Below, one piece after another: positions 36,041-49,295 of a stretch of 64,000 bases of DNA (positions are counted from its first letter, which is position 1; each line of letters starts with the position of its first letter). The stretch is from Osedax fenrisi (lineage: Eukaryota; Annelida; Polychaeta; Sabellida; Siboglinidae): positions 12,820,461 to 12,884,460 of the forward strand of contig OZ025245.1 in the NCBI GenBank assembly GCA_964019155.1. Reading direction: 5' to 3'. The notes below the pieces were generated by a model. That model was given only the letters and a program-made list of their open reading frames with translations. It had not been told where the DNA came from and ran no database searches. The translations under genes were made by a program, and so were the position numbers.

Positions 36041-39000
36041 TAATTTGTAGATATGATATACATATATTATAATATATTAACATAACCGGGCATTAATAAA
36101 ACATGAATGCAATCGTTATCTCATCTGCTACGTTATATATAGCCTATAGCATATATATATATATATATGCTATAGCCTATAGGCCTATATATAGGCTATA
36201 TATAGATAATATCTATATATAGATAATATCTATATGTATATCTATATATAGATAACGTAGCAGATGAGATAATTGCTATAGCCTATAGGTGGCGCCCTTC
36301 CCCTCCAGTAGCTCCTATAGCTATAGTGTTACGTCATAGATATGGTGACGTCATGTGATGTCACTGTAGTATATATATATAGAGGACTTCCCCTTTAAAT
36401 GGCCACATATACATTGTATTGTATAGTGTATAATGTGTATAATGTGTATAATGTGTGTATATTTATTTATTTATTTATTTAATTTGAATCAGACATGCAT
36501 AACAGAGGTCCATAGAATATACAATAATTAAAACTAACAACAATTAAACGAAAACGAAATCTAAAATATTATCTAAATACAGATTTATACCATAAGGTAA
36601 ATAGTTGCGAAGGGCACAAGATATTATAATAATAAAGTTGAATAATTAACGAATTACGAGAATTTCGTATACGTTGATAAAGTGAATTATATGATTTACG
36701 TAGTTTAATTGTTAAATTATTAACATTATCATATAAAAACATCAATGACGCGCTATTTCGACGCTTATATTTCATCACTATACGATATGCGTTATTATAT
36801 GCTACCTTAATTTTTTGCATGTTGGCCCTATTCGGTAACCATATACTACTAAGGTAGATATTTGAAACAAACGATTTAAATAGAATAATCTTAGTAGCTT
36901 TAGAGCAATGGCTAAAATTATTCGCTATCATATAGCTTTGTTTATATAGCTGTTTGATATTATTATATATATCAATATCATCAGACAAGTCTTCTGATAT
37001 CCAATGTCCAAGATATTTATACGCTTTAACAACATTCAAAAGTGTATTACCTATGTATAACTTTACTGGATTATGTATAGATGAACCATAATAGATAGGC
37101 AAAATGACAGATTTATCTATATTATATGTTATGAAGTTATGGCCAGCGAACTCTTCACAACAATTTATCAATAATTGCAGACCCCTCAGTGATGGTGAGA
37201 ATAGAGCTGTATCGTCAGCATAGCATAAATTATTAATTATCTTCCCATTTAAACAATATCCTGATTTTATTTGATTTAATTTCACAATCATAGGATTGGT
37301 ATAAATATTGAATAGTAAAGGTGAAAGAATTCCTCCTTGACGGACACCATTCGAAACTGGGAAGCTATTTGATGTATTATCACCCCACTTAATATAGATT
37401 CTCTGATTTCTGTACCAATAATTTAAAAAATTTATTATATAAGATGGAACATTATTATCTTTTAATCTATGAAATAAAATATTGTGATTAATTTTGTCAA
37501 AAGCTTTAGATGCATCTAGAAAAGCTACAAATATATTGGTATTGTTATTATAGTAATCTTTTAAGTATTGCTTAAGTGCAAAAACACACATTTCGGTTCC
37601 AAGGTTTTTTTTAAATCCAAATTGATTATCAAGAGTAACCAATAAAGAAGATATTCTATTATATATCACCTTTTCAATTAGCTTACAAATAATATTGGAT
37701 ATACATATAGGACGATAGTTAGAAGAGTCATTCGATCTTTTATTTTTGTTTTTAATTATTGGTAGAATATAGGATAATATTAACTTTTTTGGAAAATAGG
37801 AGTGATGTAACATGTTATTAATGAGTAATACTATGACTTGGATAATAAGACTATTTGAATTAGAAATATGTTCTATGGAAATTCCATCAGGACCTACAGA
37901 TTTACCACCTTTAATGGAATCTATAATAGATGAAATCTCAACCGTATTTGTATAAACAATTTCATTAACATTAATTTTATTATATGGGTACGGAATAGAA
38001 TTAGTACTGTTAAAAATATCATTAAAATTATCAAACCAGAATTTAGTAACATCAGCTATACCATGTGCATTCTCAATGTTATTAGGAATAGAAGATTTTT
38101 TTTTCAAATTATTTGAAATTAATTTCCAAAAATTATTTCGATCACTGATTATATTTAAGGCAATATTATCAGCTTCTATTTGTTTACATAACAATTTACT
38201 ATGGCGTAATTCATATTTAAAATGTTTTCTTGCATTAACCATATTGTCATAACATATTCCAGCTAGAGGTTTTTTATTTTGTATCCAAGTTAAATAATAT
38301 GATCGGGCAATACAATGTTTTTCCTTAACAATACTATTCCATTCCGAACGAGCGTATTTACTATTATTAGATTCAAAACATATATCTTTAGAACATTTTA
38401 ATAGTATATTTATTAACGAATTATATAAATATTCAGAGTAATTATGATTAATATCAAAGGAGTATATATGATTTATTAATATACATAATTCTACTTTAGT
38501 GTCAATATTGTATTTTAAAATTTGATTCCTATTCAGTCTATTCCATTTAATTATTTTATGAGTTACACATTTGTTAAATAATGATCTAGGGACATTATTC
38601 TGTCTAATCACAATAACTAGAGGATGATGATCAGAAATTATAAAATCGTAATCAATTTTAATATCAATTATAGATGTATGCATATTATGCGTAGATAAAA
38701 TATGGTCTAACCAAGAACAAGATTTCCACGCGGAACTAACGCACGTATAGCTATCAGAGTTTAGAATAATTTTATCAGACATGACAATATTTGTATCTGT
38801 GCAATATTTAAGTAAAATATTACTAAATTTTGAATTATGGTTAGAGATATTAGAGTTAAAATCTCCAATTATACAAAAATTTGATGTATTTAATAATTCA
38901 CAATATAAAAATAGTTTAACAAGACGATCTTCAAATAAATCAATATTATTTGGACTCTCATAAGGTAAATATATATTAATAATATAGAAATCAAATAGTC

Positions 39001-40690
39001 TAATACATATAAGCCAATCATAAGTAGAGTTCACTATTGTAACATGTTTATCTAGGACTTTCTTCCACATAAAACCAACACCACCAAAGGGTCTGCCAAT
39101 TCTCAACTTAGTATTATCAAAAGAAGCATTGCCATAACCACAATATTGTGGATTGTTAGTATTAAATATAGAACATTCCTCAGAGGGAAGCCAATGTTCC
39201 TGAAAACAAAATAAATCAATAGTAGGATAACTATTTAAAATAAAATTAACCTTGTTTTTAAAACCATTACAGTTTAAGGAAACTAAGTTTAATTTGTCAC
39301 TACTATTCATTATCAATTATTTGGATTAACATTAACATTAATATTATTGTCAATATTCGTTTTATTTATTTTATTATAAAATCGTTTTATCAATATACCA
39401 CTAGGCCACCTATTACAGTTGTACATATCTTGAACATTATCAATCATCAGACTTACCTTAAATGAAGATACAAAGTGACGCGAAGTAATTATTTTCTCGA
39501 CCGAGCATTCATCTGAAGTAATCTCAAATTCTTTGCATATATATGATTTAATTGACTCTATAGTCACATCAATATTTATACGAGATAAGAATAAGTGATA
39601 TCGTCTAGCTGGTGGTTTCCCGAATGCTTCAGAAGAACCTTTTCCAATTGTAATTACATTGCGGCGCGTGGTCTTGACTTTATTGACGTTCTTGACGTTC
39701 TTTACGTTCTTGTTGACTAGTGTGAAGTTGTCATCGGCTGTCGGTTTTCGTACTTTTGAAGCGTACGTTTCATGATTATTCACAATAGCGTCAGGTAGCG
39801 AGTGATCTATAGAAATATCAGCAGATGTATGTTCGCATATATTTGGTATATCATTATCTTTATTAATATTGACTTCATTAGCACTAATTAATAAAGGAGT
39901 AATTGCTTCATTAATTAAATTGACATTATTTCGCAGCAATATTATAGCAGAATGAATAGAAGCCATATTTGTATTTTGATCTCCAAGTGGAGGTATTCTA
40001 CGAATATTAGAAGCAACATATAATGGCATTGATTCTGAATTTAATTCGTCTATTAGGTCAAAAATACCAATTATATCTTTTGATATTTTGTTAGCTAAAT
40101 TTGGAGCTTTACGCTTCACAATAAATCTACATTCCGATTTATCTAATATATTTTTAATATATATGTCACTAGTGAGTATCTCTAGCAAGAGTTAATTCAT
40201 TTATTTCAAAATAGCCTGAAATAACCATTTCAATTGAATCACGATTCATAGTTTCTCTAGCATTCACACAGTAGCAAAGCAATTCATTCACAATAATTTT
40301 CCTTTCATTCATAATGCTAAAAAAAAACTATAGGAATAAAAAAACCTATACAATTTAAAATTGCGTGCGTACAATCACTGATTAGATTCGAACATATCTA
40401 AATTTAAATCAGTGATTTTGCCAGTAATTTGATTGGTTCAAGAATTAGGTCATGACAGATTGATTCCAAGGAATTTAATAATATTTATGTAATAAATATC
40501 AATTAAATATGATTTATAAATAAGTTTAACTAAACTTATAAGCAGGGTGAGTAGTCAGCCGACTACTCTATCAAATATCTTCAAAGGGAGATCCTCTGAA
40601 GTCGATTAGTCGGCCAATAATCGAATATGAATTACAAATTATAAACACGTCTACTTTTAGTTGTTGACAGTTGACATATCTAACACTTGA

Positions 40691-40728
<38 letters not shown>

Positions 40729-43700
40729 ATAGTAAGTATACCTATACTATATTCTATATACTTTATACTCTGATAATTATCAGATGTGATAAAATAATAT
40801 ATATTTACATTACTTTTATTGTTTTAAAGTACACGTTATATATTATGTAACATTTATTATATCAAAAAGCATTGCATTTTATATTAATGATAAAGTAATA
40901 CCCGAGAGTAACCTCCCTGGTAATACACACTATATTGATACATCTAATAGATACTATATATCCATTACAATGCCAGTGATAGGAAATGTACCATCACTTT
41001 TTCCATTCTAAAGGGCCCTTTAAAGGGTTTCCACGGGGTATCACACTAACAGTATTTACGGAAATAGTGTCCGGAAATGTTTTCTAGAAAGTGATTTTAT
41101 ATCTAGTTAACTACAATTGTAGTCGGATACCCCTTACTCTCCGGCAACTTGCCTGAAATATAGTAACTTTAAAGGGGTATCCCATTACAAATTGGTAGAA
41201 AATAGTTTTTAAGTTACTATATTTCCGACAATTTGCCGGAAATACTGTTAGTGGGATACCTTCTTTAGAATGGAAAATGTGATGGTACATTACCTATCAC
41301 TGGCATTGTAATGGATATATAGTATTTATTAGATATACCAATATAGTGAGTATTACTTTATCATTAATATAAAATACCCTTAAGGATTGCTTCGCGAAAT
41401 CTTTAATACCATGTTTGAAATGCGGACGCTTTATTGAAATTCAGAGTTTTCACATTTAAACATTAAGTTATAGGTGCGGTGCGAGGTGCTGGTGCGAGGT
41501 GCTGGTGCGAGGTGCTGTGCGAGGTGCTGGTGCGAGGTGCTGGTGCGAGGTGCTGTGCGAGGTGCGGTGCGAGGTGCTGGTTAGAGGTGCGGTGCGAGGT
41601 ACTGGTGCGAGGTGCGGTGCGAGGGCAAGGATAACTGTACTATTTAATAATACGACACTCGCGGAGTGCACACACAGAAATACATACATACATATAAAAG
41701 AATAATAATTAATAATTATTTACGATTAAAATGTATTATCATAAAACGCATACACAAACTAGAATTGGATTCTTAATATATATATATATATATTATCCCA
41801 ACATGCGTGCAATCATAACAACTCCTAGACAATAACACTCCAGCCACACCCCTACTAACACCTCACCCTCATCCCCACCCTCTCACAGGAGAACCATAAT
41901 AACGGTGCCCAACTGGATAGGCTACTAACACCCCACCCTCTACCCCCACCCTCACCCTCTCGCAGGAGAACCATAATAACGGTGCCCAACTGGATAGGAA
42001 ACGGAGACGCTTTCAACGTGTCCGTACTTTTCAATGACCGGATACGAGAGGTTATGAAGGTCGAGGTCACCCTCAGCGATAAACACAGGAACTGGACCTC
42101 GCTGTACACGCTTCAGCCACCCTTCGGTACGTATGTATACTATAGTATACTACTGTGTATACAATGTATACTGTACAGTGTACAATGTATACTATAGTAT
42201 ACTACTGTGTATACGTGTTATTTATATGATGATGATAATGGTTTATTATACACAAAATATAATAGCGAGCGCTATTATCGAATGTGTTTTAAGTATACTA
42301 TATATAGCATGTTACTTATAACAATAATAATAATAATAATAATAATAAATAGTGCGTATACGCACTATTTATTATTATTATTTATTATTATTATTGTTAT
42401 TATTGTTAACTATAGTTAATAGTATAACAATAAAAAGGATATATACTACCGCGTATTCTATTGTGTATACACGATATATCACCGTCATATTACGTAACAT
42501 TCTGTTCGTTAAATGACGTCACTACGTGTGTATGCGTATACTATTACACTGTTAAAAAAAACCCTTTAGTTTTCGTGAAATAAACCTTTTAATCGACGTC
42601 CGACGGACGTCGTCCGTTTAAACAAAGGGTTTGGTAACTTATGCTTTTTGTAAAAGGGTTTAGGTCGACTTTCTACTAAAGGGTTTGGAAACCTTTAGTT
42701 ATGCCGTTCTTCGAACTAAAGGCTATACGCAAGAACCTGGTTTGAAAAACACGTCACTGCGATGTGATTGGTTGATTAATATTTCTCGGCGCAAAGCGAC
42801 CTGTAATCCGATATTCGTCAACCGGTATTCGCGACGATAACGGAATCGAATTCGCTGGTTTCCGGGAACGCGTGTATTAACAAGACCTCCTATAACCTCG
42901 AGGTTATAGGAGGTTATATGAGGTGTTGGTATTAACCGCCTGTGTTCGACTCATGAACTAACCCTGTGTTGGTGGATAAGGCCTCGGACACATAAGCGGC
43001 ATACTCTAATCTACCCTATAGGACACGCGGGTTCGAGCCCCGATCGGACCGTTACAATATATTGTAGACCTATAGGTCTTAAAATAATATTTAGAAGTGA
43101 TCTTATATAATTCTGTATTAACTATATATCGCTATGTATACCTATATATATACACGATTATATAATATCACTTCTATTTATATATAGGTAAATGATCAAC
43201 TACCTTTAAAACAATGGGTGCCTATAGGCATTGATTATAACATGAGAACGGCTTCGAAGGGAAATTAGAGCCATGTGTTTATAAGTAAAAACATCATCTT
43301 TGATCCTGGATGAAAGTAATCCACTAAAAAAACAAATTTTAAATAATTTCTTTAACAATTATATTACGCGAAGATTAATTTCTATTCAAAGTATACATTC
43401 TCGTTACTTTGCATAACATTCAACCGATTTAAGTATTCTCTTATTAATATATGTGTATGCTGCCATAGACATTAAAATCAGACGCCCACTTCTAATGTAT
43501 GTGGAATATATCACGTGAACGCGGAATGAGTCATACATGAGTCACTGTATGCGTCACTGTATGAGTTACTGTATGCGTCACTGTATTAGTCACTGTATGA
43601 GTCACTGTATGAGTAACTGTATGACTCACTGTATGAGTCACTGTATAGAGTATAGTGGCAGCACTGTATTAATAAAGCATTGTTATTTTAATATTAAATA

Positions 43701-43965
43701 TTATAACATATATATATATATTAGTATATTAATTAGTATACATTAATGTATATACCTATTAAATCATAAAATTGTAGTTTACTTAAAATATAACTTAAAT
43801 ATCTTATAATAATTACATTAGCAGAATAATTAAATTTCTAAAATCTGTTCAACTACAGAGGTTGCGGAGTTACTTTTGATTCCATCGCATACATATGTCT
43901 GGACCAGTTTTCAAGTGAAGGTTTTCCTATTATATCAACATTATAATTTATATTATTAACTATAG

Positions 43966-44003
<38 letters not shown>

Positions 44004-44180
44004 ATAGGTATACATATACCTTATATATTACTTATATACATATACCTTTTTATATATATATATAATAAAAATAATAATAGTAATAATAATAATATTTATC
44101 AAAAGAATTGCAATTATATTGTTAGTTTTCTATTTTATAGTAATAGCATTTTTCCTTCTAAATTATATATAAATATATAA

Positions 44181-44274
<94 letters not shown>

Positions 44275-44296
44275 CATACCCCCCAAGGGCATCGCA

Positions 44297-44328
<32 letters not shown>

Positions 44329-44961
44329 TGTATTAGAATAATTCGTGTTTTCTGTTTTGTTGTCTTCAAAAATTGTTTATAATATCCATATCGGTATTCA
44401 TTCTAAAATGCTACACAATAATGTAGCATATTTGCTAGCGTTGTCGGCCGTATACATACAAACATATTTACATTATTAATACACACACACACACACGTGT
44501 ATAACGTACAACCTTGCACGTCGCACGTGACTCTTAACACACTCACGTGACTATCTACACTCACGTGACTATCTACACACGCACGTGACTATATACACAC
44601 TCACGTGACTATCTACACACGCACGTGACTATCTACACACTCACGTGACTATCTACACACTCACGTGACTCTCTACACGCACACGTGACTATCTACACAC
44701 ATTAACGCACACGTGACATTACCGCCAGATACAAGTGTCCAACAGTGACCAATCGTACCGGTTCGACCAGATACAGGCGATAGTCGTGAGGGACGAACAC
44801 TACCTTAACCTGTTCATTCAGACCGATAAACCTATCTATAAACCTTCGGATACGCGTTAGTACTATATCACTAGTGGTATATAGGGGTTTATGGGACGTA
44901 CTTAGTACGTCGTACTATGGGGTTACCGAAACATAGGGTTTTTATTCAGATAGATAAACCC

Positions 44962-45015
<54 letters not shown>

Positions 45016-45537
45016 CCAAGACTTCGTTAGTATATTTATATATTTTATTTTATAATTTCATTTATTGTTGAGTCAATGATAATTTACCACTTCCTATAGC
45101 GCCCCCTATGATATAACTATTGAATAACATATAGGTAGCATACTGCATGCATTCCTTACTATAATTAAGTTATGACCGCACCCCTACCGGACCCTAGTAG
45201 TGGTAATCATTAACTAACTGACCAGCTTATGTGTCGTAGGGGAGGCCTGTCAATTATGTGACACTTTCACGTGTCGTAGGGGAGACCTGTCAATTATGTG
45301 ACACTTTCACGCATCATACAATAACTCGATAACTCTCGAGTTTTAGAAATAATATGTCTATTCGTAATACTAGATTGATTTAGTTCGAATGTTAACGGCG
45401 TTTAGTATAGACTATCTACTCGATGGATATCACAAAACAATTATTGATTTTAACAACCTATAACTATAGATGTTTCGTGAATGATCGCAATACTTTTATT
45501 AGACGTTACCTACACAACTGTATACTGTCTATAACTG

Positions 45538-45576
<39 letters not shown>

Positions 45577-46010
45577 TACTAAGATTATTCTATTTAAATC
45601 GTTTGTTTCAAATATCTACCTTAGTAGTATATGGTTACCGAATAGGGCCAACATGCAAAAAATTAAGGTAGCATATAATAACGCATATCGTATAGTGATG
45701 AAATATAAGCGTCGAAATAGCGCGTCATTGATGTTTTTATATGATAATGTTAATAATTTAACAATTAAACTACGTAAATCATATAATTCACTTTATCAAC
45801 GTATACGAAATTCTCGTAATTCGTTAATTATTCAACTTTATTATTATAATATCTTGTGCCCTTCGCAACTATTTACCTTATGGTATAAATCTGTATTTAG
45901 ATAATATTTTAGATTTCGTTTTCGTTTAATTGTTGTTAGTTTTAATTATTGTATATTCTATGGACCTCTGTTATGCATGTCTGATTCAAATTAAATAAAT
46001 AAATAAATAA

Positions 46011-46060
<50 letters not shown>

Positions 46061-46243
46061 TACTAAATAATATACTAAATAAATGTAATATTATGAATAA
46101 CAATATTTTTTCTAGTATACTAGCACATCATATGAATTATTACTACATAGTATGTACATACCACACATTTAAACGATACTATACTGGTTAGACGACACAC
46201 TTATAGTTGGTATACACTGTGTATAATACACACATACACACAT

Positions 46244-46289
<46 letters not shown>

Positions 46290-49236
46290 ACACATACACA
46301 TATGTATTATAAAATAAATATACTTACGTATATTAGTTATACTGAAGTATACGCATGCGTAAACGTAATGACTTATATTGTATATATATATATTCAGTAT
46401 GGTATACCAGTTTTGATAAACATAAAATGTATATATTTCTATAAATAGAACATTATATACACTATAGATATGTATGTATTCATATATCTATATACTATAG
46501 TATGATATGCAATCACCACACATTTAAATAATAATATATTATCTTCAATTAATTAAATCTTAGATACAATAATGTACCTGGTTATGTACTAATATACGTA
46601 ACAAGTATATAATACAATTAGCGAGTAACATAATTAGTGATATTTCGTTATCAAATATACATATTATATATTATAACATAAATGTACTCACGTGTGCGTA
46701 GGTATTATATACAATAACTTATCTTTTATACATACCAGTTCTAGAACTTATCAGCTGATAAACCTAAAATGTATATATTTCTATAAATAGAACGTATATA
46801 TTATCGTGTAACGTTGTATGAATACTGACCAGTGGTCAGTGACCATCCATATATGGGTATACTATAGTATACTTGAATGGCACTGTATAGTATACAGTGT
46901 ATACAGTGTATACTATGCTTTCTTGCCTATTTCATGATCGTCATTATTCCAGTTTATATAGTATATATATCGTCTATCTTATCTATTATAATAGATGATT
47001 ATCTATTATGTCATATTCTATATTACATTATATCTTCTATCTTATATATATATATAGTATATAATATATACTGCAAGTCAATATATTAACTGAATTATCT
47101 ATACCCTCTATAGCTCTACCGCATAGTGGATATAGAATATATGAATGATAGGCTCTCATATATCTCTCATGCATAGTACTATCACAGATTTTTCTAATGT
47201 TTTCTGCTTCGAAAAATCTTTGGTACTATAGTAGATATGATATATATCACATATATGATGTATTCATATATATGATATAAAATAATATATTAATATTCAT
47301 TATTTATTATTTCTATATATAAACATTTATATACATATTTAGATAATAGCCACCCGATAATAGTAAATTATTATAAATAAAGATCTAGTTCAGTAATATC
47401 AAAGATTTTGCGAAGCAAAGATATAACACTCCCTATGCATGCAACGTAATTTAGTAATATCCCTATCCGCTGCTAGCAGTAGTATCGAAATCACTGAAAT
47501 AGATGTAGGTTCGGCTCTGTTTGCATACAACAATGTTGTCATTGCTCTATTAAATTACATGCAATTTAAATTAGCTTTTACTCACTAAATATATACTTGC
47601 ATTTAAAACATACATATCATATTTGTTTGTTATATATTAGTAATGAACACTTAGTTTTCATCATATAAATATTAATTTAAAGCATATTATTTAACATTTT
47701 AAAAGTGTATAGTTAAATACTAATTTAAATTATAAACAACACATAGTTCCTAAAAGTAACCCGCTATAGGTGGCACCAGGGTATTTTGTATACAAATTCG
47801 AATTACACGATTTCGCGTAAGTGTTATATATTTCCTTCGGAAAATCTTTGGTAATATTAAATAGCCCATTATTGCATAATAGTAGGTATATTGCATAATA
47901 GTACCTATTCCCACTGAAAAATTATCGTTAAAATATTGATTTATATTCTTCGCTATCATTAAATTTAATTCCTATTGCATTTATTTGTATTTGTTTTTAT
48001 ATGAAAACATAGTTTGCAGACTCTTAAAGTAAAAATATATTTACCAGACGTCATACCAACATTTTAAGGATTATAAGTAATTATTAATTCATACATATAT
48101 GCTATATATAGAATACTAATTATAATTAATAATATACGCGATAGGTTTTATGCTTAACAATAATTTATTTGTACAGTGAAGATACGGGTACTAGTCACGG
48201 ACACTAATCTGCGACCACTGCAAAATGATGATAAGGTTAAATTAGTGTAAAATATAATATATATATACATAATGTATTACATATATGTATATATATATAT
48301 ATAGAGTATACTAACTGTTATACTATAATATAGTATATAGCTATAGCTATAGTATACTATTAATATATTTATTATTAGTTTATATTTAATATATTACCTA
48401 TATTATTGATTTTCCATATAAAAGTATAATACTTGTTATTTTAGATTATTTTATTTTGTGTATATATAATTTGTTTAAAATATATGAAAGGTGCATATTA
48501 ATTTTTTTGTATTTTGTATAAATGGATTTTCAGTATTTTTAGTTATGTAACATTTCTAAAAGCATTGATTATTTGTTAAAATTTATAAAAGTATATAAAT
48601 ACACTTATTATATAATTTTTTTTCTATAATTCATTTTAATATCAACCAATGAGAGATTGGGTAGACATTATATGATCGGATTTATATTATATGTTTTATA
48701 CAATTTATTCTTCTTGATAGAATTAGCGAGTGGAAGTTTATATATACTTAATTAGCTATATTATATCTCATAATATATCGTTATAATATGTAAACCACAT
48801 TACATAACATAATTAGTGTAAGGTTGTTTCTTTGATATTTGGACTTATTTATTATGTGAATATTTATATGTATATTATTGTTGGTTGTGAAATAAATCTG
48901 AGACTCTAAAGTAACTCACAAAAAGTAAACTATTTCTATAATCTTGAGTGGGTAGTAATTTACTACTAGTAACCAATTATCACCTTCACTGTTACTTATA
49001 TATATGTATATAGGTATGTGTGTATGTATTTATATATGTATATATGTATGCATGCATGTATGTATGTATGTATGCATGCATACGTAGAGTATAGTATTTA
49101 ATAAATACTATTTATATACAAAGTAATTAATTTGGAACACAGTATTCAAAATATATACATATATACAGAGTTTAAAACACTCCATTAATATTTCTATAGC
49201 AGATGTTTTCCACATACCAGTATGTGTCTATGTACC

Positions 49237-49295
<59 letters not shown>

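Larger units (their letters stand above)
36455..40400 (-). mobile_element. Near full-length LINE, two ORFs, (AAAT)n tail
   Basis: Minus-strand non-LTR retrotransposon: 5' leader, ORF1 (one frameshift), ORF2 (open), short 3' UTR, and a tail of ATTT units on the plus strand (36460-36480). ORF2 motif style (GPDGISIEHI, QFGFKKNLGTEMC, VRQGGILSPLLF) fits the CR1 superfamily, near the Crack/Daphne-type lineages of aquatic invertebrates; that finer placement is an inference. A 5'-truncated copy at 45573-46016 is the same at every codon I compared. Confidence 0.92.
32114..41965. other. Gene B intron 1 (9.9 kb)
   Basis: No host exon found. Contents listed separately: (TA)n at 32440-32503, a region at 32880-33180 with hairpins, CA/GT repeats at 33930-34035 and 34395-34450, the 12-bp minisatellite, a foldback MITE, a nearly full-length LINE, a long-TIR foldback element and a GC-rich minisatellite. 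Confidence 0.7.
42127..44735. other. Gene B intron 2
   Basis: Contains GTACAATGTAC-type words (42150-42200), (AAT)n palindrome at 42322-42402, a foldback element, a palindrome, SINE copy 3, an AP-1-like 12-mer array, (TA)n at 43967-44000, (TA)n at about 44184-44271 and an E-box array. No further exon identified. Confidence 0.65.
44856..48176. other. Gene B intron 3
   Basis: Holds (TA)n at 44968-45014, a 41-bp tandem duplication (45229-45310), the truncated LINE copy at 45573, (TA)n at 46016-46058 and 46254-46285, and AT-rich sequence from 46300 to 48100 without any recognisable exon. Confidence 0.65.

Noticed and set aside
41468..41705. Two frames of about 70 codons over the GGTGCGAGGTGCT repeat
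   Set aside because: Low-complexity products of a minisatellite; no homologous frame in gene A.
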